Positions 1-7,714 of a stretch of 64,000 bases of DNA are shown piece by piece. Below the pieces are notes generated by a model. The model saw only the letters and a list, made by a program, of their open reading frames with translations, made no database searches and was not told where the DNA came from. The translations under genes were made by a program, and so were the position numbers. The stretch is from Accumulibacter sp. (lineage in GTDB: Bacteria; Pseudomonadota; Gammaproteobacteria; Burkholderiales; Rhodocyclaceae). Every line of letters starts with the position of its first letter. Position 1 is the stretch's first letter. The stretch covers positions 1-64,000 of the forward strand of contig NZ_JAPUVI010000112.1 in assembly GCF_029255285.1 (NCBI RefSeq), written 5' to 3'.

Positions 1-137
1 CGATCAATGAGCGCCAGGGCAACGAGCACGGCGCGGCGATCACCTACCACCAGCTCGGCATCGTAGCCCAGGAGCGGCGCTACTTCGCGGCGGCCGAGGA
101 CTGGTACCGCAAGTCGCTGGCGATCAAGGAGCGCTAG
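1..137 (+). pseudogene. TPR-repeat protein, upstream part ending at an in-frame TAG
   Basis: Frame 3 reads continuously from the window edge through one TPR unit and stops at TAG 135-137. The aligned codon is CAG (Gln) in the unit at 18 and again at 255, so a single C-to-T change made an amber codon inside an otherwise intact repeat gene. The same frame continues open to 584. Either the gene is broken, it ends here and the rest is remnant, or the base is an assembly error in near-identical repeats. The N-terminus lies outside the window. Confidence 0.65.
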
Positions 138-530
138 GGCAACGAGCACGGCGCGGCGATGACCTACCACCAGCTCGGCATCGTTGCCCAGGAGCGGCGC
201 GACTTCGCGGCGGCCGAGGACTGGTACCGCCAGTCGCTGGCGATCAAGGAGCGCCAGGGCAGCGAGCACAGCGCGGCGAGTACCTACGGCCAGCTTGGCA
301 GCCTGGCCTTGGAACGGCGCGACTTCGCGGCGGCCGAGGACTGGTACCGCAAGGCGCTGGCGATCTTCGAGCGCCAAGGCGACGAGCACGGCGCGGCGAT
401 GACCTACCACCAGCTCGGCAGGGTCGCCGAGGAGCGGCGCGACTTCGCGGCGGCCGAGGGCTGGTACCGCAAGTCGCTGGCGATCTTCGAGCGCGTGGGC
501 AACGAGCACTCCGCGGCGATCGCTCGGGGA
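1..530 (+). repeat. 120-bp tandem repeats encoding 40-aa TPR units
   Basis: The block GGCAACGAGCACGGCGCGGC, or a close variant, recurs at 18, 138, 258, 378 and 498, so the period is exactly 120 bp. About four and a half units lie in the window and the array continues past its left edge. Each unit encodes a 40-residue helix pair centred on RDFAAAEDWYRKSLAI, a tetratricopeptide-type repeat. Differences between units are single bases, so the array is recently expanded or kept homogeneous by recombination. Confidence 0.9.
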
Positions 531-584
531 TCGCTCGAACGCCTCGACGCACTTCGCCAAGCCGGGGATGGAGGCACTTCATGA
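159..584 (+). CDS. TPR-repeat protein, C-terminal part downstream of the amber codon
   Basis: This 141-residue open frame carries three more TPR units (about residues 1-120) and a short unique tail ending RLDALRQAGDGG. It is in frame with the reading frame upstream of TAG 135-137. The ATG at 159 lies inside a repeat unit with no Shine-Dalgarno, so it is more likely the tail of a larger TPR gene than a gene of its own. The last codons overlap the next gene as ATGA (581-584), which implies translational coupling in the original operon. TPR arrays mediate protein-protein contacts; the partner is unknown, though the coupled hydrolase is a candidate. Confidence 0.55.
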   Translation: MTYHQLGIVAQERRDFAAAEDWYRQSLAIKERQGSEHSAASTYGQLGSLALERRDFAAAEDWYRKALAIFERQGDEHGAAMTYHQLGRVAEERRDFAAAEGWYRKSLAIFERVGNEHSAAIARGSLERLDALRQAGDGGTS

Positions 585-2038
585 CTGAACTCGAATCCAG
601 AATCGAGGCCCTTGGCAGCGAACAGGCGATCGCTTTGCTGCGACGTTTCGTTCGCGCGATGCCGACGCCCGCCGCCGCGCCAGGTTTCGCGCCAGCGCAG
701 GCCGACGCGCTGTTCAAGACGCTGTCGGTGGCGGCTGACAGCGTCGACCGGCCGTCCGAAGGCGAGCTCGCGCGGTCGGCGCTGCGTGTCCTCGCGAGCG
801 ACGATCGCTTCCGCGACGCGCTCGCGGCGCTGCTGGCGCAGGCGGAACCGATGCGCCGCTTCGCCCCCGGCGGCGAGCGCTTGGAAACCGCCGATGTGCT
901 GGCCGTGCTGGAAACCCAACTGGCGCCGGCCGGCCCGCCCGCCGCTGCCGGCGACGCGGACGGCGGCCGTCGTGAGGGCCGGCACGGTCTCGTGCGCGGC
1001 CTCGCCCGCCAACTCGCGGCCTACGCCGGCTTCGCGCCGGCGGCTCCGCAAGCGGACGCCGAGTACCGCGTCTGGTACGCGACCAGCCGCACACCGCTCG
1101 ACGCGACCAAGCCCGCGCTCGGTTTCGGCGTCGAGCGCGACAGCCGGATTCACTACGGCAGTTGCCGGGTGTTCGTCCCGCGTTCGCACCAGGTCGGCGC
1201 CCTCGGCTCCCCCTGGTGGAAGCGTCTCGTCACCTTCACCGACGACCGCTTGCGCCTGCTCGCCGTCGACGCGGCGAACGCCGAGACCTTCTGGCGGCAG
1301 CTCGGCGAGCACTTGCGGCAGAGCCCGGTGGACGAGCGCGACGCGGTCGTCTTCATCCACGGCTTCAACGTCGACTTCGAGGAGGCCGCGCTGCGCGCCG
1401 CGCAGATCGGCTTCGATCTCCAGATCCGGGGGGCGATGGCCTTCTACAGTTGGGCCTCGCGCGGACGAGTGGCGAGCTACCTGGCCGACGAGGCCGCCAT
1501 CGAGCTGGACGAAGACCCGATCGCCGATTTTCTGTGCGACTTCGCGTTGCGCAGCGGCGCCAGCCGGGTGCATCTGATCGCGCACAGCATGGGCAACCGT
1601 GCCGTCCTGCGCGCCGTGCACAGGATCGCCGACGAGGCCCGGCGGCGCGTCGATGTGCGCTTCGGGCAGATCATGCTCGCCGCCGCCGACGTCGATGCGC
1701 GTCAGTTCCTGCAGCGCTGCGCCGCCTATCCGCGGCTCGCGCAGCGCACGACGCTGTACGTCTCCAGTCGCGATGCGGCGGTCGAGGCTTCGCGCTGGCT
1801 GCACGACTACCCGCGCGCCGGACTCATGCCGCCGGTCACCATCGCGCCCGGCATCGACACGGTGAACGCCGTCAACGCCGATCTGACGCTGCTCGGGCAT
1901 GGCTACGTCGCCGAAGCCCGCGACGTGATCTGCGACATGCACGCGCTGATCCGCCACGGCGCGGCGCCGGAGCGCCGCTTCGGCCTGCGCGCGGTGGCGA
2001 CCGAGCGCGGCGAGCGGTACTGGCTGATCGGCGCTTGA
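581..2038 (+). CDS. DUF900-type alpha/beta hydrolase
   Basis: A 485-residue protein. The C-terminal two thirds has the layout of DUF900 alpha/beta hydrolases: an oxyanion-side segment VVFIHGFNVDFEEA near residue 255, the WYATSR entry motif near residue 165, and the nucleophile elbow AHSMGN (G-x-S-x-G-like) near 328. A late GHGYV segment could supply the catalytic His. The first 150 residues are Ala/Arg-rich helix with no recognised domain. There is no signal peptide. The substrate is unknown; the family includes putative esterases. The start ATG overlaps the stop of the TPR frame, so the two were co-translated. Confidence 0.8.
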   Translation: MTELESRIEALGSEQAIALLRRFVRAMPTPAAAPGFAPAQADALFKTLSVAADSVDRPSEGELARSALRVLASDDRFRDALAALLAQAEPMRRFAPGGERLETADVLAVLETQLAPAGPPAAAGDADGGRREGRHGLVRGLARQLAAYAGFAPAAPQADAEYRVWYATSRTPLDATKPALGFGVERDSRIHYGSCRVFVPRSHQVGALGSPWWKRLVTFTDDRLRLLAVDAANAETFWRQLGEHLRQSPVDERDAVVFIHGFNVDFEEAALRAAQIGFDLQIRGAMAFYSWASRGRVASYLADEAAIELDEDPIADFLCDFALRSGASRVHLIAHSMGNRAVLRAVHRIADEARRRVDVRFGQIMLAAADVDARQFLQRCAAYPRLAQRTTLYVSSRDAAVEASRWLHDYPRAGLMPPVTIAPGIDTVNAVNADLTLLGHGYVAEARDVICDMHALIRHGAAPERRFGLRAVATERGERYWLIGA

Positions 2039-2041
2039 TCG

Positions 2042-2071
2042 CCGGCGCGCCGCGCACCGGCGGCGCGCCGG
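2042..2071. terminator. GC-rich hairpin between convergent genes
   Basis: CCGGCGCGCCG (2042-2052) and CGGCGCGCCGG (2061-2071) form a perfect 11-bp stem with an 8-nt loop just after the hydrolase stop and before the end of the convergent cytochrome b5 gene. No T-run follows, so intrinsic termination is not certain. Confidence 0.45.
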
Positions 2072-2100
2072 TCAGGGCCGGTCAGGGCCGGTCAGGGCCG
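2071..2100. repeat. Three tandem copies of a 10-bp unit at a gene end
   Basis: GTCAGGGCCG occurs three times without a gap. On the minus strand each unit contains TGA, and because 10 is not a multiple of 3 the three copies place a stop in all three frames. The first stop met, at 2092-2094, ends the cytochrome b5 gene. Confidence 0.85.
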
Positions 2101-2460
2101 GTCGGCCGCCAGACGGCCGATGCGATACCTGGCCAGCAGTTCGTCGGCCTGGGCGGAATGCGGGCGGCCCTTGTTCTTGGTCTCGTAGGCTTCGGTCGCT
2201 TCCTTGCCGCACCAGGGCAGGACGACGCCCGGGCGCGACGGGTGCTCGGGAAGATAGGCGCTGACATCGTACACTTGGCCGCGAATCGCCATCCAGCAGT
2301 CGTCGGGAAGCGCGTGTCTGGCCAGCTCGGCCGGCGCAAACGACCGCTCGGCGAGCGCCGTGCCCGTCTCGTCGGCCGCCGGCCACCAGCGGCCGGCGGC
2401 CCAGAAGGCCGCCACCAGGAGCCAGAAAAGCGCCGTTGCCAGGACATACAGGCGGCGCAT
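2092..2460 (-). CDS. Membrane-anchored cytochrome b5-like heme protein
   Basis: 122 residues. One N-terminal membrane segment (about 5-22, LYVLATALFWLLVAAFWAAG) is followed by a cytochrome b5-like domain: DDCWMAIRGQVYDVSAYLPE, then HPSRPG in place of HPGG, and a second His near GRPHS that could be the other axial heme ligand. The ATG overlaps the stop of the upstream reductase gene (TGATG, 2458-2462), so the pair is translationally coupled. The likely role is a small b-type electron carrier for the neighbouring flavoprotein. The frame was picked by family motifs; the other minus-strand frames here give no recognisable protein. Confidence 0.8.
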   Translation of the reverse strand: MRRLYVLATALFWLLVAAFWAAGRWWPAADETGTALAERSFAPAELARHALPDDCWMAIRGQVYDVSAYLPEHPSRPGVVLPWCGKEATEAYETKNKGRPHSAQADELLARYRIGRLAADRP

Positions 2461-3713
2461 CAGCGGAACCCGAAGTTCTCGAAGTGGATGTGGCGGGGCC
2501 GGATGCCGCGTTCGCGCAGCACCTGCCGGACGGCGTCGATCATGGCCGGCGGCCCGCACAGATAGCATTCGATGCCGGCCAGGGCGGGCGCGGCCGGCAG
2601 CAGGGCGGCGAGGTCCGGCGGCTCGTTGCCGGTGGCCAGCGCGTGCAAGGTCAGTTGGCGGTCGCTCTCGGCCAGGGCGCGGATCTCCTGCAGAAAAGCG
2701 GCGTCCGCGGCGCGGCGATGGAGGTAGACGAGTGTCGTCGGCTGGCCGAGCGGTCCGGCCCGCAGCAGGGCGAGGAAAGGCGTGATGCCGATGCCGCCGG
2801 CCAGCCACAGTTGCGGCGCCGCGGGCCGGTCGGCGAGAAAGGTGCCGAAGGCGCCATGCACCCGTGCCAGGACGCCCGATTCGACGCTCTGCAGGCGCCG
2901 GGTGCAGTCGCCCAGGGCTTTGACGCCGATCCGGATCAGGCCGCCGGCGGCGATCGAACTGACGGTGAAGGGGTGGAATTCGCCACAGCCGCGGAAGGTC
3001 GGCCCGGCGAAGAAGGCGACCAGAACGAACTGTCCCGGCGTCGCGGCAATGGGTTCGGCAAGCGGCTGGAGGACGATCTCGACCATTCCTTCGGCGACCG
3101 GCGCCGCCGACTGCACGACGTACGGCCGGGCGGCAAGCCCGAAATCCTCGCGGATCAGTCGCCAGCCGAGAAACAGCGCGGCCAGTGCGAGGATCGGCAG
3201 GACCGGCTCTTCGATGCCGAGCTGCCGCAGATGCAGCAGGCCGACGAGAACGCCGACGCCGAGCGAGACGTGCCGCCGGCGCCAGCTTCGATACGGCAGG
3301 TGACTGGCGAAGGTGGCGGCCAGGCCGAGCATCAGCAAGAGCAGCGACAGCCAGCCCAGCCAGACCGGCCAGCCCTGGCTGAAGGGCGACAGCGTCTGCC
3401 AGGCCAGCGCGGGAGACGTCGGCCAGGCGTCGACAGCGAGTGCCAGCGGATGCGCCAGCAACAGGATATAGGCCGCGACGCCGACCCGGTGATGCCACTG
3501 GTACATCCTTTCCAGTCCGCCCAGCCAGCGGGACAGCCAGGTCTCGCGCAGCATCAGCAGCAGGCTGGCGAGCAACAGGCCGCAACCGGCCCAGCCGAGG
3601 ACGATGCCCAGGCCGCGCGCCACCGAGAGATCCTCGGGAAAGGCCCAATACACCGGGGTGGTGCAGGCGACCAGGACGAGCAGCGGAATCGCTAGCCGGC
3701 GGAGGAGGGTCAT
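2460..3713 (-). CDS. Ferric reductase-like transmembrane / FAD-NAD(P)H oxidoreductase
   Basis: 417 residues. The first about 190 residues hold six membrane segments with spaced histidines (YQWHHRVGVAAY, LAHPLAL, HVSLGVGVLVGLLHLRQ) suitable for two b hemes, as in the ferric reductase/NOX fold. The C-terminal half is a ferredoxin-NADP reductase module: FAD-binding region near EFHPFTVSS, NAD(P) site LAGGIGITPFLALL, and a late YLCGPPAMIDAV motif. It should pass electrons from cytoplasmic NAD(P)H through FAD and heme across the membrane. The acceptor is unknown; the coupled cytochrome b5 gene downstream suggests a dedicated partner. Confidence 0.85.
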   Translation of the reverse strand: MTLLRRLAIPLLVLVACTTPVYWAFPEDLSVARGLGIVLGWAGCGLLLASLLLMLRETWLSRWLGGLERMYQWHHRVGVAAYILLLAHPLALAVDAWPTSPALAWQTLSPFSQGWPVWLGWLSLLLLMLGLAATFASHLPYRSWRRRHVSLGVGVLVGLLHLRQLGIEEPVLPILALAALFLGWRLIREDFGLAARPYVVQSAAPVAEGMVEIVLQPLAEPIAATPGQFVLVAFFAGPTFRGCGEFHPFTVSSIAAGGLIRIGVKALGDCTRRLQSVESGVLARVHGAFGTFLADRPAAPQLWLAGGIGITPFLALLRAGPLGQPTTLVYLHRRAADAAFLQEIRALAESDRQLTLHALATGNEPPDLAALLPAAPALAGIECYLCGPPAMIDAVRQVLRERGIRPRHIHFENFGFR

Positions 3714-3733
3714 GAGGACGGCTTGGCGCAGGA

Positions 3734-4087
3734 TCAGTCGGCCGCTGGGCGGGGGTCATTCGCCGGTTGCAGGTGGGCGCAGATGTCCCGCCTTCCCGGC
3801 GGCAAGTCCAGGCCGCGCTGGCGGGCGCGTTCCGCCATGCGCTGGTGGTGCGCCACCTGGTAGTTGTGGCATTCCTCGTAAGTCTTGAAGCCGCGGATGG
3901 TCGCCTGATGTTCGACCCGTTCTTCCGGCGTCATGAGCTGCCAGCCGCGGGTGTTTCCCTCGCTCGCCCGCACCGGGCCGCGCGCCTGCGCGGTGGCGGC
4001 CAGCGCGAGCAGCAGGACGATCAATAGCCCGCTCTGGCGGGGCTCTCGCCATTCCCGGTGCGCCGAACGGCGCTGGTTCTCATCCAT
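3734..4087 (-). CDS. Small exported protein, unknown function
   Basis: About 117 residues from ATG 4087; an ATG at 4123 would add 12. A signal peptide or anchor (LLIVLLLALAATAQARG) follows a basic start. The mature part is polar and His/Arg-rich: a segment ending VEHQATIRGFKTYEECHNYQ, then HHQRMAERARQRGLDLPPG, with two Cys. The gene lies 20 bp upstream of the reductase on the same strand and probably heads that operon. I do not recognise the family. The His/Cys content fits a periplasmic metal or heme-related accessory, which is only a guess. Confidence 0.65.
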   Translation of the reverse strand: MDENQRRSAHREWREPRQSGLLIVLLLALAATAQARGPVRASEGNTRGWQLMTPEERVEHQATIRGFKTYEECHNYQVAHHQRMAERARQRGLDLPPGRRDICAHLQPANDPRPAAD

Positions 4088-4289
4088 GGTGTGCCTAGGT
4101 AACGAGCTTCTCCGGCGAAGCATGGGTCAAGTATATCGTCAGCGCCGAACGAACTCGTTCGGCAGGCGCCGCACAGGCGCCAATATTCCACTTCGGGAAC
4201 GCCGGCCCAAGCGCTTGCCTTGTCGGATAATTTTAAAGCGACCACTTCGGCCATCCTCGGACAACAGACGAATCAACGATCTGCGTGGG

Positions 4290-4305
4290 TGGCATCGGTA
4301 TTGCT
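4290..4305 (+). promoter_or_regulatory. Sigma-54 (-24/-12) promoter of PEP-CTERM gene 1
   Basis: TGGCATCGGTATTGCT matches the RpoN consensus TGGCAC-N5-TTGCT, with the invariant GG and GC exactly 10 bp apart. It sits 54 bp before the start codon. A split inverted motif GTCG (4222-4225) / CGAC (4239-4242) lies upstream and may be an activator site. Confidence 0.75.
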
Positions 4306-4359
4306 TTCGCCGCCCGGTCAGCCGTTGTCTCTAAACCAAGTCGAAAAAAGGGGGGTGTC

Positions 4360-5001
4360 ATGAATTTTGCGCGCGCATGCTTTGTGGTGGCGACGGTCAT
4401 TGCCTGCGGCTCTGCCGCCGCACTGCCAACGCAAGTCGACTCGATCAATGGCGGGGCGTCGCCCGTCGCAGGCACCGACTGGTCAGCGGCGGAAGCCGGA
4501 TGGTTGTATTCGCCGACCGAATCCTACTCGTTGTCCGAGGTCAAGACGCGCTTTGCGTCGATCGATAGTCGTACCGTAGTGCTGGAGATTTGGGACGGAG
4601 CACCTTTGAACGGCGGTCATTTGCTCGGCAGCGCCTCGACCAGCATCACCGGGCAGCCGTTCGAAACGTGGTCGTTCGCCGACCTGGATCTACAGACAGG
4701 CGAGGACTATTTCGTCGGTTTTCGAAACATTTCCGGATTCGGCGTCAACTTCACAAGAGACGCGGGTGCGACCCACCTTGGCCGCTACTACTTCTCTTTC
4801 GACAATACGGGTGCCTATGAGAGGGAAGTCGTCTCCTCGACCATTTCGGGAGCGCAGCCCATTCTGCGGTTTGCCGGAACGCGCGCCGTTCCGGAACCGG
4901 CGTCCAGCTTCCTGACGGCGCTCGCCGTGGCTCTCATGCTCGTCCAGGTGGGCAAGCGGGCGGCAGGACGAACGCTCGCCGCTCACCGCCGCCTTCCATG
5001 A
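4360..5001 (+). CDS. PEP-CTERM sorting domain protein 1
   Basis: 213 residues from ATG 4360, preceded by a run AAAAAAGGGGGGTG that can serve as ribosome site. The N-terminal signal peptide runs to about residue 20 (FARACFVVATVIACGSAAA). The body is a beta-rich extracellular domain (TDWSAAEAGWLYSPTESYSL, DLQTGEDYFVGFRNISGFG). The C-terminus has the tripartite exosortase signal: VPEPASS, a hydrophobic helix, then KRAAGR, with a 12-residue extension. Such proteins are cut by exosortase at PEP and deposited at the surface or in the matrix. No exosortase gene is in the window. Transcription is probably from the sigma-54 promoter at 4290. Confidence 0.88.
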   Translation: MNFARACFVVATVIACGSAAALPTQVDSINGGASPVAGTDWSAAEAGWLYSPTESYSLSEVKTRFASIDSRTVVLEIWDGAPLNGGHLLGSASTSITGQPFETWSFADLDLQTGEDYFVGFRNISGFGVNFTRDAGATHLGRYYFSFDNTGAYEREVVSSTISGAQPILRFAGTRAVPEPASSFLTALAVALMLVQVGKRAAGRTLAAHRRLP

Positions 5002-5192
5002 TCGAGGCTCTCCGCCCAAGAACCCGGATCGCCGGGATGGCGTAGTCCGGCAGTCCGCCGCCGGCGTGGAGCGGCCGTTGCGGGAGGATGTGGCCGCACG
5101 TGGCCGCGGCATTAAGGTCGGCAGCGATGTCGACGCGGCGCCGCGGCTGGCCGGCAAGAACGCCAGCCAGCCGGCGTTACCTGGGCAGGCGT

Positions 5193-6251
5193 TCACGCGG
5201 TGCGGTCTTCGGAGGCGAAATAGCGCTTCTCGAACCACAGCGAAGCCCTCACCAGACCGATCATCACGGGCACCTCGACCAGCGGGCCGACGACGGCCGC
5301 GAAGGCGACGCCGGAATCGATGCCATAAACGGCGACGGCGACGGCGATCGCCAGCTCGAAGTTGTTGCTCGCCGCGGTGAACGACAGGGTGGCGCATTTC
5401 CCGTAGCCGGCGCCGGCCTGCTTGCTCATGAGGAAGGACACCAGAAACATGAGCACGAAGTAGAGCAGCAGAGGGACGGCGATGCGCAGCACGTCGAGCG
5501 GGATGGTGACGATCAGCTTGCCTTTGAGGCTGAACATGACGACGATGGTGAAGAGCAGGGCAAGCAGGGTGAGCGGTCCGATCTTCGGGACGAACCGTTC
5601 GTGGTACCACTGCTTCGAGACGAAGCGCAGCATGAGCACTCGCGTCAGCACCCCGGCGACGCAGGGAATTCCCAGGTAGATGAAGACGCTCTCGGCAATC
5701 TGGCCGATCGAGACATCGACCACCGAACCCGAGAGCCCGAACATGGGCGGCAGTACGGTCACGAACAGCCAGGCATAGGCGCTGTAGAACAGGACCTGAA
5801 AAATCGAGTTGAAAGCGACGAGACCGGCCGCGTACTCGGTCGACCCCCTGGCGATTTCGTTCCAGACGATCACCATGGCGATGCAGCGGGCCAGCCCGAT
5901 CAGGATCAGCCCCACCATGTATTCGGGCTTGTCCGGCAGGAAGATGACCGCCAGCGCGAACATCAGCAGCGGCCCGACGACCCAGTTCTGAAGCAGCGAC
6001 AGAGCGAGAACCTTCCGGTCGACGAAGACATCCGGCAGTTCCTCGTAGCGCACTTTGGCGAAGGGCGGGTACATCATCAGGATGAGGCCCAACGCGATCG
6101 GCAGGTTGGTCGTTCCGACCCGGAAGGAATCGATCCGCTCCTCGATGCCCGGAACGTAAAAGCCCAGACCGACGCCAATGGCCATGGCGGCAAAAATCCA
6201 GATCGTCAAATACCTGTCGAGGAAAGACAGTTTTCGGGTAACGGCGCTCAT
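5193..6251 (-). CDS. ACR3-type arsenite efflux permease
   Basis: 352 residues with about ten membrane helices, the normal ACR3 length. Family landmarks are [17 protein letters not shown], the conserved membrane Cys in [28 protein letters not shown], and [20 protein letters not shown]. It exports arsenite and possibly antimonite through the inner membrane. The start ATG at 6251 has AGAGG six bases upstream; the longer open frame upstream is out of family. No arsR or arsC adjoins it, unusual for an ars locus. It diverges from lexA, and the LexA box lies in the shared spacer. Confidence 0.9.
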   Translation of the reverse strand: MSAVTRKLSFLDRYLTIWIFAAMAIGVGLGFYVPGIEERIDSFRVGTTNLPIALGLILMMYPPFAKVRYEELPDVFVDRKVLALSLLQNWVVGPLLMFALAVIFLPDKPEYMVGLILIGLARCIAMVIVWNEIARGSTEYAAGLVAFNSIFQVLFYSAYAWLFVTVLPPMFGLSGSVVDVSIGQIAESVFIYLGIPCVAGVLTRVLMLRFVSKQWYHERFVPKIGPLTLLALLFTIVVMFSLKGKLIVTIPLDVLRIAVPLLLYFVLMFLVSFLMSKQAGAGYGKCATLSFTAASNNFELAIAVAVAVYGIDSGVAFAAVVGPLVEVPVMIGLVRASLWFEKRYFASEDRTA

Positions 6252-6344
6252 TTCGTACCTCTGCTGCGATGCGGCAATTGTCGCATCTTGCGCCTCCGCT
6301 TCCCACTCATTCGGAGATCCTGCCCCTTGCTTTTTTATCTTTGA

Positions 6345-6360
6345 CTGTATGAAAATACAG
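6345..6360 (+). promoter_or_regulatory. LexA (SOS) box
   Basis: CTGTATGAAAATACAG fits CTGT-N8-ACAG exactly, with an AT-rich centre. It lies 24 bp upstream of the lexA start, as expected for autoregulation of the lexA-imuA-imuB operon under DNA damage. It is also 94 bp upstream of the divergent arsenite permease start. Confidence 0.9.
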
Positions 6361-6384
6361 AAATCGACCATGGAGGGCAAGATC

Positions 6385-6987
6385 ATGCTCAAGCTTACGC
6401 CGCGGCAACAGGAAATACTCGACTTCATTCGCCAGACGCTGGAGGCGCTCGGCGCGCCACCGACGCGGGCCGAAATCGCCAACGCTTTCGGCTTTGCTTC
6501 GCACAATGCGGCTGAGGAGCACCTCCGGGCGCTGGCCAAGAAGGGCGCCATTTTGCTCGAACCGGGCTCGGCGCGCGGTATCCGGCTGGTCGAACAACTC
6601 GGTCTGCCCTTGATCGGCAGTGTCGCGGCCGGTAGCCCGATTCTGGCCATGGAAAACATTCAGCGCCGTTATGCGCTCGATAGCAGCCTGTTTCGGCCAC
6701 GCGCCGATTTCCTGTTGCGCGTTCGCGGTCTGTCGATGATCGACGCCGGCATTCTCGATGGCGACCTGCTCGCCGTGCATCGCAGCAGAGAGGCGCGCAA
6801 CGGCCAGATCGTCGTCGCCAGGCTCGACGAAGAGGTGACGGTCAAGCGCTTCCGTCAGCAGGGCAGCGTGATCGAGCTCATCGCCGAGAACCCCGATTTC
6901 GCGCCCATCGTCGTTGACACGAACACGCGGACCTTGGCCATCGAAGGGATTGCCGTCGGCTTGATCCGCGACAGCGAAGCGATGTAG
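6385..6987 (+). CDS. lexA: LexA repressor (LexA2 type, SOS)
   Basis: 200 residues. The winged-helix DNA-binding domain covers about 1-70 ([28 protein letters not shown]). The self-cleavage site is Ala82-Gly83 in SVAAGSP. The catalytic dyad is Ser117 (RGLSM) and Lys154 (TVKRF), 37 apart as in E. coli LexA. RecA-stimulated autocleavage should derepress the operon. ATG 6385 has GGAGGG upstream; an earlier ATG at 6370 is possible, but homology starts at MLKL. The position ahead of imuA-imuB marks it as the LexA2 class; a second lexA may exist elsewhere. The LexA box is at 6345. Confidence 0.93.
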   Translation: MLKLTPRQQEILDFIRQTLEALGAPPTRAEIANAFGFASHNAAEEHLRALAKKGAILLEPGSARGIRLVEQLGLPLIGSVAAGSPILAMENIQRRYALDSSLFRPRADFLLRVRGLSMIDAGILDGDLLAVHRSREARNGQIVVARLDEEVTVKRFRQQGSVIELIAENPDFAPIVVDTNTRTLAIEGIAVGLIRDSEAM

Positions 6988-7006
6988 AGGTGGCCGGGCT
7001 TTCCGC

Positions 7007-7714
7007 ATGCGTCCATCACCGATGCTCTCGCAAATCCTCGAACGCGCCGACGTCTGGCGCGGTGACGACCTTGCCAGAGCGCCGCTACCCGGGGTATCGA
7101 CGGGTTTTGCCGAACTCGATCGTGAGTTGCCCGGTGGCGGCTGGCCACGCGCTTGTCTGACCGAGCTTTTGCCGGTACGGCACGGAATGGGCGAACTGAG
7201 CCTCTTGCTCCCGGCCTTGGCACGCCTGTCGAGTGATGAACTGGCCTGGCTGGTTTGCGTCGCCCCACCGCACCCACTCTATGCGCCGGCCTTGCAGGCG
7301 GCCGGCGTCGATCTGTCACGCCTGCTGGTCGCCAGTGCTCCCGGCCGCGACGCTGCCTGGGCTTGTGAGCGCGCTCTGGCTACCGAAGGCGTTGGCGCCG
7401 TCGTCGCCTGGCTGCCCGACGCCCAGGCGAGTCTGCTTCGCCGCCTGCAACTTGCTGCCGAGGCCAGCCGTATGCTGTTGTTCGTCTTCCGTCCGCCGGA
7501 TTGCGCCGGCCAGCCCTCGCCGGCGCCGCTGCGTCTGCTGCTCGAAACGGCGGGTGAGCAATTCGTCGTCCGCCTGCTCAAGCGCCGTGGCGGCGCCCAG
7601 CCCGTACCGCTGCCGCTTGCCGTTCACCGCCCCTTGCCCCTGAGTCATGCTCTGGCTTGCCCTGCATCTGCCGAACTTGTCGCTCGAAGTCCTTGCCAGC
7701 CGCTCATCGCCTAG
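7007..7714 (+). CDS. imuA: ImuA, translesion synthesis accessory protein
   Basis: 235 residues with a RecA/SulA-like core: GVSTGFAELDRELPGGGWPR (about residues 28-47), CLTELLP, and the hydrophobic strand DELAWLVCVAPPHPLYAPAL. ImuA works with ImuB and DnaE2 (ImuC) in damage-induced mutagenesis. The gene begins 20 bp after lexA stops, and its last 68 bp overlap imuB in another frame, so expression is coupled. Control is expected from the LexA box upstream of lexA. ATG 7022 is an alternative start. Confidence 0.88.
   Translation: MRPSPMLSQILERADVWRGDDLARAPLPGVSTGFAELDRELPGGGWPRACLTELLPVRHGMGELSLLLPALARLSSDELAWLVCVAPPHPLYAPALQAAGVDLSRLLVASAPGRDAAWACERALATEGVGAVVAWLPDAQASLLRRLQLAAEASRMLLFVFRPPDCAGQPSPAPLRLLLETAGEQFVVRLLKRRGGAQPVPLPLAVHRPLPLSHALACPASAELVARSPCQPLIA

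Noticed and set aside
1..530. 120-bp repeats considered as CRISPR or satellite DNA
   Set aside because: No unique spacers; the repeats are contiguous, 120 bp long and code for TPR helices in one frame.
159..584. ATG 159 as a true start of a small TPR protein
   Set aside because: It lies inside a repeat unit with no Shine-Dalgarno; the frame is continuous with upstream repeats apart from one TAG.
404..1957. Long minus-strand open frame opposite the hydrolase gene
   Set aside because: High-GC codon bias leaves the antisense frame open. The translation is Arg/Gly/Val-rich without motifs, while the plus strand has a clear hydrolase.
5088..6344. 418-codon plus frame opposite the ACR3 gene
   Set aside because: Rich in Asp/Glu/Gln/His with no domain, the mirror image of hydrophobic codons of the real membrane protein on the minus strand.
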